The notes beneath the pieces are model-generated. The model was not told the DNA's origin, ran no database searches, and worked only from the letters and a program-made list of their open reading frames with translations. A program made the translations under genes and the position numbers. From Acetofilamentum sp. (GTDB lineage: Bacteria > Bacteroidota > Bacteroidia > Bacteroidales > DTU049), in assembly GCA_020720525.1 (NCBI GenBank), contig DYON01000182.1:1-5499 (forward strand): DNA of 5,499 bases, in the 5' to 3' direction. Of this stretch, positions 1 to 4,641 are shown piece after piece. Position 1 is the first letter of the stretch. Every line of letters starts with the position of its first letter.

Positions 1-32
1 TCCTTGCAGTCATTCCGAATTTATTTCGGAAT
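1..32. repeat. Palindromic intergenic repeat, copy 1 (cut by window edge)
   Basis: This copy starts with TTGCAGTCATTCC (4-16), which recurs at 50-62 and 221-233. It contains a perfect 8-bp inverted repeat, ATTCCGAA (12-19) and TTCGGAAT (25-32), around a 5-nt loop. The left flank TCCTTGCAGT (1-10) matches the outer arm of copy 2, but no matching right outer arm follows, so the element is partial or continues left of the window. Repeats of this general form are, to my knowledge, common between genes in Bacteroidota genomes; that part is recall, not shown here. Confidence 0.75.
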
Positions 33-44
33 ATATCGAACGAC

Positions 45-97
45 CTTCCTTGCAGTCATTCCGAACTTGTTTCGGAATCTCTCTTACTGCAAGGAAG
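45..97. repeat. Nested double palindrome, copy 2 (REP/MITE-like)
   Basis: A perfect 12-bp outer inverted repeat, CTTCCTTGCAGT (45-56) and ACTGCAAGGAAG (86-97), encloses a perfect 8-bp inner inverted repeat, ATTCCGAA (58-65) and TTCGGAAT (71-78), with loop CTTGT. The two stems are joined by one unpaired base on the left (57) and seven on the right (79-85). The whole could fold as one long bulged hairpin. There is no coding capacity, so it would have to be a non-autonomous repeat. No target-site duplication is evident. Confidence 0.8.
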
Positions 98-155
98 AAT
101 GTGCTTTTTGAAAGAAACCACAAAACAAAAATCACAAACCAATCTATTGTCTATT

Positions 156-206
156 GTCATCCTGCACAGATCCTGAAACCAGTTCAGGATGACGATGCAG
201 GATGAC
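156..206. repeat. Nested double palindrome, copy 3 (inverted, GTCATCCTGAA type)
   Basis: The outer arms GTCATCCTGCA (156-166) and TGCAGGATGAC (196-206) are a perfect 11-bp inverted repeat. The inner arms ATCCTGAA (170-177) and TTCAGGAT (183-190) are a perfect 8-bp inverted repeat with loop ACCAG. Read on the minus strand, 193-169 aligns with copy 2 positions 55-79 with 5 differences in 25 bases. Four of the five form two compensated base-pair changes in the stem. It therefore appears to be the same element family in the opposite orientation. Confidence 0.8.
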
Positions 207-220
207 TGTCTAACCTCTAC

Positions 221-260
221 TTGCAGTCATTCCCAAGCCAAAGGCATTGTTTCAGAATCT
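221..260. repeat. Degenerate palindromic repeat, copy 4
   Basis: The 13 bases at 221-233 (TTGCAGTCATTCC) are identical to copies 1 and 2. The 3' part TTGTTTCAGAATCT (247-260) matches copy 2 (67-80) with one mismatch. The centre is 9 bp longer than in copy 2 and carries a small palindrome of its own, GCC-AAA-GGC (237-245). The original 8-bp stem is broken by the C at 234 and the A at 254. This looks like a decayed or rearranged member of the family. Confidence 0.65.
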
Positions 261-302
261 GCTAGGCGGATCAAATGTTCCAAAAAGTAATTTTTAAAAG
301 AC

Positions 303-389
303 TGTCATTCAGCGTGTTTTGCGGCAAAATAAGCAAAAAAGCCTCGAAATGTAAAGCTTGCCCTGAATATTCCGAAGGGAAGAATGACA
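303..389. repeat. Long-span inverted repeat bounded by TGTCATTC / GAATGACA
   Basis: Perfect 8-bp terminal inverted repeats, TGTCATTC (303-310) and GAATGACA (382-389), enclose about 70 bp. The right half contains CCCT (361-364) and AGGG (376-379), which could form a small hairpin, and a TATTCCGAAGGG stretch like the repeats to its left. The GTCATTC end matches the start of the neighbouring elements. I read it as a diverged or composite member of the same palindromic repeat class. It has no open reading frame of note. Confidence 0.5.
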
Positions 390-670
390 ATGAAATAGAT
401 GACTTAGTGAGTTTTCAATTTTCCAATACAGCGCAATCTTCATGAATAAAATGCTTGTCAAAAGTGCCACTGCATAATGAATTCATAGTGCAACGTTAGT
501 GGTTGAGCTAATCGAGAACATAGAATCGTTGTGTTTGTGGCTGAGCTTAAATTCAGATTGCCAAAGTGCAGCTGTTGTAGGAATCTGAATTATTAAAAAT
601 TCACACTTTAAGATTCATTTTTGCAACCCTTTGAAATTTTATTCCACTTTCAGTTTAAAATTGAACAGTT
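390..670. other. AT-rich spacer upstream of the three-gene cluster
   Basis: No gene is supported here on either strand. A short imperfect direct repeat, GTGGYTGAGCT, occurs at 499-509 and 537-547. A weak -7-like box, CATTTTTG (616-623), has one mismatch to TAnnTTTG but no TTTG at a proper distance upstream. I cannot assign the promoter of the downstream cluster with confidence, although it should lie in this stretch. Confidence 0.5.
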
Positions 671-1384
671 ATGAGAAAGTTATTTGCATTATTAATTTTG
701 TCCGTTTTGGTTATATCGGCTTCATCGTGTTTTCGGTCGCACCAGATTGAAGGTAATTACAATCTGATTTCTATCGACCGAAATATTCCGCCATTTTATG
801 GTGTTGAAAACAGTGGCGATTTGAATGTTGAAATTGTTCGCGATTCGATATATTTTGTTGAAATTAAGGCGGAAGAAAATCTTATACCTTATATTAATAC
901 GGATGTTGTAAATCAAACACTTCGCGTTGAGACCCAACCACGGCGAAACCTCGACCCCAACTATCCTATACGAGTTATTGTTCATACTCCAACGCTCAAC
1001 AGTATCGAAATGTCGGGTAGTGGCAGTATTGTGAGCGATACTGTTTCAACTTCACAATTGCAGATTAAATTGTCGGGGTCGGGAAGCATTACTGCAATTG
1101 TTGATGCAACCAATTTGAATTCTACTATATCGGGATCAGGCGATATTTATTTGTCGGGACTTGCTCAGCATGCCAATTTTAAAATAAGTGGTTCGGGCTC
1201 TATTCATGCATATTCGCTCATGCTCGACGAATGTATTGCCGATATTTCTGGCTCTGGAAGCATGTATCTGAATGTTTATAGTTTGCTCGATGTGGTTATA
1301 AGTGGCAGTGGAAATGTGTATTATTTTGGCAATCCATCGGTGAGTGTAAGTATTCTTGGTTCGGGACAACTCATTCATCAGTAA
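671..1384 (+). CDS. DUF2807 (head GIN domain) lipoprotein-like protein
   Basis: The product is a 237-residue exported protein of the DUF2807 'head GIN domain / putative auto-transporter adhesin' family, whose biochemical role is not established. Residues 1-20 form a hydrophobic signal ending in ASSC, a loose lipobox, so Cys20 is probably lipidated and the mature protein membrane-anchored. The residues after Cys20 (FRSH) show no acidic surface-export signal. Residues about 38-90 resemble the family's beta-rich N-terminal part. From residue 115 an SGSG-type turn recurs at 115, 135, 154, 173, 193, 211 and 229, every 18-20 residues, as expected for stacked rungs of a right-handed beta-helix. The ATG at 671 is directly followed by the signal peptide. 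The next gene starts 9 nt after the stop, so it is probably the first gene of an operon with two barrel-like proteins. The family call is firm; adhesin function is only a database label. Confidence 0.88.
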   Translation: MRKLFALLILSVLVISASSCFRSHQIEGNYNLISIDRNIPPFYGVENSGDLNVEIVRDSIYFVEIKAEENLIPYINTDVVNQTLRVETQPRRNLDPNYPIRVIVHTPTLNSIEMSGSGSIVSDTVSTSQLQIKLSGSGSITAIVDATNLNSTISGSGDIYLSGLAQHANFKISGSGSIHAYSLMLDECIADISGSGSMYLNVYSLLDVVISGSGNVYYFGNPSVSVSILGSGQLIHQ

Positions 1385-1393
1385 TATTTGAGT

Positions 1394-1894
1394 ATGAAAA
1401 CAACTTTAATTTTCCTTATTGCTGTATTGACAGCAGGCTTTGGCTTTTCGCAGCAACTCGATTTGCAGGCTGGAATTCGCTCTGGCGTTTCGAATGGTTT
1501 AACATGTCGAGTTCTCACGGGTCCGGGCACCTACACCGAAGGAATGTTGCTCTCTCGAAATCGTGGTGCGCAGCTCTATGTGTTGCGTGGACAAACAATT
1601 CCTCTCTCGAAAGTTCCCGTTGAAGGATTTTCGTACAGTTCTGCATGGGGTGGTCATGTTGGCTTCTCGGGTTTCAATCCTCGTCGCGAAGAATACAGCT
1701 ATCGCAGAAATATTTTCATGCCTGTTTTGGGTATCGATTATTATTTGGCGCTCAATTTTACGATGCCAAAATTCCCCTTAACCCTATCGGTCGATTATAA
1801 ACCTTTTGTCGAAATAGTTCCCGATCGCATTTTTCGAATGAATTTATGGGATTTTGGCTTCACAGTTCGTTATCAGTTCACAACAAAAATCTAA
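1394..1894 (+). CDS. Small outer-membrane beta-barrel-like protein
   Basis: The product is a 166-residue exported protein. A signal peptide covers about residues 1-19 (Lys2, hydrophobic core, likely cut after FS before QQ). The mature part has alternating hydrophobic/aromatic segments: a GGHVGF turn, a GIDYYLALNF strand, a LSVDYKPF strand and a closing FGFTVRYQF strand. This strand order resembles small Bacteroidota barrel proteins with the pattern GGHIGF...GLEY...DWKP...RYTF, a match made from memory. Barrel proteins usually end in an aromatic residue; here TTKI follows the last Phe. I chose ATG 1394 because it opens directly onto the signal peptide; a TTG at 1388 would only add two residues. 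It lies 9 nt after the DUF2807 gene and 5 nt before the next gene, so co-transcription is likely. The substrate or partner is unknown. Confidence 0.72.
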   Translation: MKTTLIFLIAVLTAGFGFSQQLDLQAGIRSGVSNGLTCRVLTGPGTYTEGMLLSRNRGAQLYVLRGQTIPLSKVPVEGFSYSSAWGGHVGFSGFNPRREEYSYRRNIFMPVLGIDYYLALNFTMPKFPLTLSVDYKPFVEIVPDRIFRMNLWDFGFTVRYQFTTKI

Positions 1895-1899
1895 ATATC

Positions 1900-2532
1900 A
1901 TGAAAAAAAACGTTTTACTTCTTTTTGCTTTGTTTTTATTGGCCATTTCGAGTTTTGCTCAAACCGATGACAAAACCGACAATGGAATACAAACCCTTTT
2001 TGGTGAAAAACCTCGTTCGAACGGTGGCTATATTGGCTTGGGTGTTGGCTATACTCAGCTCGATTCGAAAGATGCTTTTACTACCACTTTCCGTGGCGCA
2101 TGGATTATCAATCACAGCTTTGCAATGGGAATTTCTGCTACAGGATTCTCGAACGATTTGTACGTCAATCATCCTTCGGGAAGCGATTACCGAAGCTTGC
2201 AGGGTGGATTTGGCGGTGTCATGCTTCAGCCTTATGTAGCACCACGTTTTCCAATTCATATTTCGTTCCCAGTTACATTGGGTGCTGGTGGGGTTGCAGC
2301 TCTTAGTTCGCACTACTACGATGCATTCGATGCCAATTGGTATGTCGAAGACGAAGGTTACTTCCTTTTGGTTGAACCTAGTGTTGACATTGAACTTAAT
2401 TTGGTCAAATTTATTAGGGCATCGTTCGGAATCAGCTATCGATACACAACGCCCCTTGCTGTCGATGGCTATTCGTCAGATGCCATAAGAGGCTTTGCTG
2501 GCAACTTTACGCTTTCTTTTGGAAAGTTTTAG
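1900..2532 (+). CDS. Outer-membrane beta-barrel-like protein, C-terminal Phe
   Basis: The product is a 210-residue exported protein. The signal peptide is MKKNVLLLFALFLLAISSFA, cut before Gln21. The mature chain shows amphipathic strands: GGYIGLGVGYTQL, FRGAWIINHSFAMGISATGF, GGFGGVMLQPYVAP, HISFPVTLGAGGVAAL, FLLVEPSVDIELNLVKFIRASFGISYRY, and a last strand ending FTLSFGKF with a terminal Phe typical of outer-membrane barrels. The segments 'RGAWIINHSF', 'VEPSVDIELNLVKF' and 'SYRY' resemble a recurrent family of Bacteroidota barrel proteins of unknown function. ATG 1900 is chosen over an in-frame ATG at 1846, which would overlap the preceding gene and bury the signal peptide. The codons just after the start include a run of eight A (1903-1910). 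It is the last gene of the cluster and is followed by a probable terminator. Confidence 0.8.
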   Translation: MKKNVLLLFALFLLAISSFAQTDDKTDNGIQTLFGEKPRSNGGYIGLGVGYTQLDSKDAFTTTFRGAWIINHSFAMGISATGFSNDLYVNHPSGSDYRSLQGGFGGVMLQPYVAPRFPIHISFPVTLGAGGVAALSSHYYDAFDANWYVEDEGYFLLVEPSVDIELNLVKFIRASFGISYRYTTPLAVDGYSSDAIRGFAGNFTLSFGKF

Positions 2533-2598
2533 TTGCTGCTTTGCTTTATTCCATTAGAAATATACTTGGTTCAAGCCATTGAATATGCAGTGTTTTGT

Positions 2599-2633
2599 AA
2601 TTCCCTTTCGATTAATTTTGGAGGGGAATTTTT
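2599..2633 (+). terminator. Probable intrinsic terminator of the three-gene cluster
   Basis: A perfect 7-bp stem, AATTCCC (2599-2605) and GGGAATT (2624-2630), can be extended inward by six more pairs, three of them G-U (2606-2611 with 2618-2623), leaving a 6-nt loop. The right arm runs into five T (2629-2633). It lies 67 nt after the stop of the last barrel gene and ends 36 nt before the next promoter, where a terminator is expected. Confidence 0.6.
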
Positions 2634-2668
2634 AGACGATAAAAATTACTTAAACAGCAATAAAAATA

Positions 2669-2698
2669 TTTGATATAAATAAATAAGTTGTATCTTTG
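2669..2698 (+). promoter_or_regulatory. Bacteroidota-type sigma-70 promoter
   Basis: The -33 element TTTG (2669-2672) and the -7 element TATCTTTG (2691-2698, a full match to TAnnTTTG) are separated by 18 bp, close to the usual spacing for the Bacteroidota primary sigma factor. Transcription would start near 2703-2705, about 20 nt before the ATG of the small secreted gene at 2723. This is the clearest promoter in the window. Confidence 0.75.
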
Positions 2699-2722
2699 TA
2701 CATGAAAATAAAAATATAAACG

Positions 2723-3031
2723 ATGAAAACAAGTATTCCGTTTGTGTTGTTGATGACTTTTTTGCTTGCTGTTGGTGGTAATGCCTTGGGTCAGAGCGCA
2801 ACCGTTTCGTCCGATACGCTGGTGTTGCCAGGTGCATTCACTCAAGCCGAGGAGCTGTTTTTGTTTAAAAACAATACTTCATTTGTTTGGCACCATTCCA
2901 ACAACGATGTTAAGGCAACAGCTGCCAATTCCGAGCCTTCTACCTATTCTCTCATCGATGCCAACTTTTGCTCCCTCAATATTGCCGAAAATAGATTGAA
3001 AAAATCGATAATGTTGGCACGAATTCATTAA
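2723..3031 (+). CDS. Small secreted protein of unknown function
   Basis: The product is a 102-residue protein that I do not recognise. Residues 1-23 are a clear signal peptide (Lys2, hydrophobic core, cut after ALG before Gln24), leaving a mature chain of about 79 residues. That chain is polar and rich in Ser, Asn and Ala, has one Cys (residue 82), a His-His pair in FVWHHSNND and a basic tail (RLKKSIMLARIH). It has no sorting domain, repeat or membrane segment after the signal. The start is supported by the signal peptide and by a strong promoter ending 24 nt upstream. It stands alone, with a terminator before it and a weaker terminator candidate after it, so it is probably monocistronic. It may be a genuine small secreted protein or the surviving 5' end of a longer exported protein; the downstream spacer shows no continuation that I can see. 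Confidence 0.6.
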   Translation: MKTSIPFVLLMTFLLAVGGNALGQSATVSSDTLVLPGAFTQAEELFLFKNNTSFVWHHSNNDVKATAANSEPSTYSLIDANFCSLNIAENRLKKSIMLARIH

Positions 3032-3062
3032 TAAGTTGAATCATATTTGTTAAATTTGCTTA

Positions 3063-3100
3063 GGCGAAATTATAAATATTTTCGTCGAAGTATTTTTTTT
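3063..3100 (+). terminator. Weak terminator candidate after the small secreted gene
   Basis: GGCGAAA (3063-3069) can pair with TTTCGTC (3080-3086), giving seven pairs including one G-U. A run of eight T (3093-3100) follows six bases after the stem. The gap between stem and T-run is larger than usual for an intrinsic terminator, so confidence is low. Its position, 32 nt after the stop codon, fits. Confidence 0.3.
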
Positions 3101-3242
3101 AAACGATACAAGCGATTGTTTTTATCTATGTGTTATGTCGCTTAAAATACAGAAAATTAGTATATTAGTGTGAAATGAATTTATTATTGTTGGCTATTTT
3201 CTATTATCGAAATAACAATATTTATTTTCATTAGATATAAAA

Positions 3243-3267
3243 ACAGGTGAAATTACCTGTGTAATTT
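3243..3267. promoter_or_regulatory. Two overlapping, mutually exclusive inverted repeats
   Basis: ACAGGT (3243-3248) and ACCTGT (3255-3260) form a perfect 6-bp inverted repeat with a 6-nt spacer. AAATTAC (3250-3256) and GTAATTT (3261-3267) form a perfect 7-bp inverted repeat with spacer CTGT. They share bases 3250-3260, so only one can form at a time. They lie about 70-95 bp upstream of the ATG at 3336 and partly overlap the weak -33-like TTTG at 3265-3268. A regulator-binding site or alternative RNA hairpins are possible; neither is shown. Confidence 0.35.
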
Positions 3268-3335
3268 GTTCGTTTGTCAACTATTTTTACGATTCTTTGC
3301 AAGTTTTCTTTACTGTCACACTAAAAAATATTAAT

Positions 3336-4619
3336 ATGAAGTGGTTTTTACTGTTTTTTTTGGTATGCACTTTCTTTTATGTTTCGGGGCAAAACAATGC
3401 TCTGATACTTAATAATCAGGTTGCAATCAACATCGAAAATGGCGCAGTTTTAGTAATTGCGCAAAGCAATGCTTCTGGTATTGTAAAAACGGGTACTGCC
3501 AATGGCGTTATTGTTTCTGAAGCCGAAACCGACAGGGTTGCTTGGGTTATTAACAATGGAACTGGTGTCTATTCTGTACCTTTCGGCAAAGATCTTACAA
3601 CTCAAATTCCTGTTACCTACACCGTTACTGGGGCTGGTAGTGCTTCTGGAACCATTGTTGCATCTACCTACGCCACAACCAACTGGCAAAATTTGAATAT
3701 GCCTTCGGTGTATGCACCTGTTGTAACAACCATGACTCAAGACTACCCAACAACCAACCTAAGTGCTTATGTTGTCGATCGTTTTTGGGTATTGCGCGAT
3801 AATGGCACTTGGGCTACAAAACCCACATCTACCGTTTCGCTCAGTTATCCCGATCCTGAATGGACTGTTGCCTCAAACACCATTACCGAAGCAAATTTGC
3901 TGGCTCAGTACTGGAACAATACGCAGTGGAATCCAGGCTGGTTTCTTGGGGTTCCCTTGCTTGGTGTAAACGATGCTGTTAGCAATCGGGTTAATTCTAT
4001 AGATGCAACAACCAATGGTAATCTTTACACTTGGATTTTGGTAGATAACACCCATCCGCTTCCTGTTGAGCTGGTTCGGTTAGATGTTTCATGTTCTTTC
4101 GACCAAAAGCCTATTGTTTCGTGGGCTACAGTCTCCGAGTCGAACAATGCCCAGTTCGAAATTGAACGCTCTTTCGATGGACTGAACTGGGAATTTGTTG
4201 CTTTTGTTTCGGGTGCAGGCAACTCCAACTCAACTTTGTTTTATTCGTATGCCGACCTGAATGCACCTCAAGAAGCTTTGTATTATCGTTTATCGCAGCG
4301 CGATTTCGATGGCACTGTTGAAGTTCTTGGAATGCAGCAAGTCAATTGCAACAATTCTGCTCCCGATGGCAATTATGGATTGAATGTTTTCTCCGACCAA
4401 GAGCATCAAGTATTCATTTCGTTCACTTCACCAAAAATGAACCAAATCACTGGAGAAGTTTTTGATATGCGTGGTCGTTTGGTTTATTCAACCAAATGGG
4501 ATGCTGCCGAAGGACTCAATATGTATAGTCTCAGTTTGCCACCACTTGCCGATGCAGCTTACATGTTTAAGCTCAGTAGTAGCGATTTCCAGACTTCAAA
4601 AAAGTTTTTTCTACAATAA
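3336..4619 (+). CDS. Secreted protein with T9SS type A sorting domain
   Basis: The product is a 427-residue exported protein. Residues 1-18 are a signal peptide (likely cut after VSG before Gln19). Residues about 20-240 form a Gly/Thr/Asn/Ser-rich beta region containing IVKTGTANGVIVSEAETD and VDRFWVLRDNGTW, a pattern seen in Bacteroidota T9SS cargo. Residues about 241-337, starting at PLPVELV and including WATVSESNNAQFEIERSFDG and YYRLSQRDFDG, match the fibronectin III-like domain that often precedes the sorting domain. Residues about 345-427 are the type A sorting domain, with GEVFDMRGRLVY and a final FKLSSSDFQTSKKFFLQ. The type IX translocon should move it across the outer membrane, where the C-terminal domain is normally removed and the cargo anchored or released. 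ATG 3336 is chosen over 3297 because it opens directly onto the signal peptide. No catalytic motif is seen, so a structural or adhesive role is inferred. The next gene starts 22 nt downstream. Confidence 0.85.
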   Translation: MKWFLLFFLVCTFFYVSGQNNALILNNQVAINIENGAVLVIAQSNASGIVKTGTANGVIVSEAETDRVAWVINNGTGVYSVPFGKDLTTQIPVTYTVTGAGSASGTIVASTYATTNWQNLNMPSVYAPVVTTMTQDYPTTNLSAYVVDRFWVLRDNGTWATKPTSTVSLSYPDPEWTVASNTITEANLLAQYWNNTQWNPGWFLGVPLLGVNDAVSNRVNSIDATTNGNLYTWILVDNTHPLPVELVRLDVSCSFDQKPIVSWATVSESNNAQFEIERSFDGLNWEFVAFVSGAGNSNSTLFYSYADLNAPQEALYYRLSQRDFDGTVEVLGMQQVNCNNSAPDGNYGLNVFSDQEHQVFISFTSPKMNQITGEVFDMRGRLVYSTKWDAAEGLNMYSLSLPPLADAAYMFKLSSSDFQTSKKFFLQ

Positions 4620-4629
4620 GAAATTTTAA

Positions 4630-4641
4630 AATCAATCAATC
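4630..4641 (+). repeat. Tetranucleotide repeat (AATC)x3 abutting a start codon
   Basis: Three perfect tandem copies of AATC occupy 4630-4633, 4634-4637 and 4638-4641 and end directly at the ATG at 4642. No Shine-Dalgarno sequence is present, which is usual in Bacteroidota. The repeat lies in the region a ribosome would contact. Three copies are few for slippage, so a regulatory meaning is speculative. Confidence 0.5.

Larger units (their letters stand above)
3032..3335. other. AT-rich spacer upstream of the T9SS cargo gene
   Basis: No gene is supported in these 304 bases. It holds a possible weak terminator (3063-3100), a lone -7-like box TAAATTTG (3051-3058) with no TTTG at proper distance, long-loop inverted repeats TATTGTT/AACAATA (3185-3191, 3214-3220) and AAGCGA/TCGCTT (3110-3115, 3138-3143), and the overlapping palindromes at 3243-3267. 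A weak promoter candidate for the downstream gene is TTTG (3265-3268), 23 bp, ATTCTTTG (3292-3299); the -7 box has two mismatches and the spacing is long. Confidence 0.45.

Noticed and set aside
1..390. CRISPR array, suggested by the repeated palindromic units
   Set aside because: The units differ in length, orientation and spacing and are degenerate; there are no regular spacers and no cas genes.
616..623. CATTTTTG as the -7 box of the three-gene cluster
   Set aside because: It has one mismatch and no TTTG or TTG at suitable distance upstream, so it was not listed as a promoter.
1936..2313. 125-codon open frame on the minus strand
   Set aside because: It is antisense to the barrel gene at 1900-2532, which has a signal peptide and a barrel-like end; the composition of the antisense frame looks random.
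2702..2719. Five-codon open frame (MKIKI) upstream of the small secreted gene, possible leader peptide
   Set aside because: The predicted transcription start (about 2703-2705) falls on or after its ATG, so it would not be intact in the mRNA.
3354..3361. Run of eight T in the signal-peptide codons of the T9SS cargo gene, possible phase-variation tract (also eight A at 1903-1910)
   Set aside because: Both arise naturally from Phe-Phe-Leu and Lys-Lys codons in AT-rich signal peptides; length eight alone is weak evidence.
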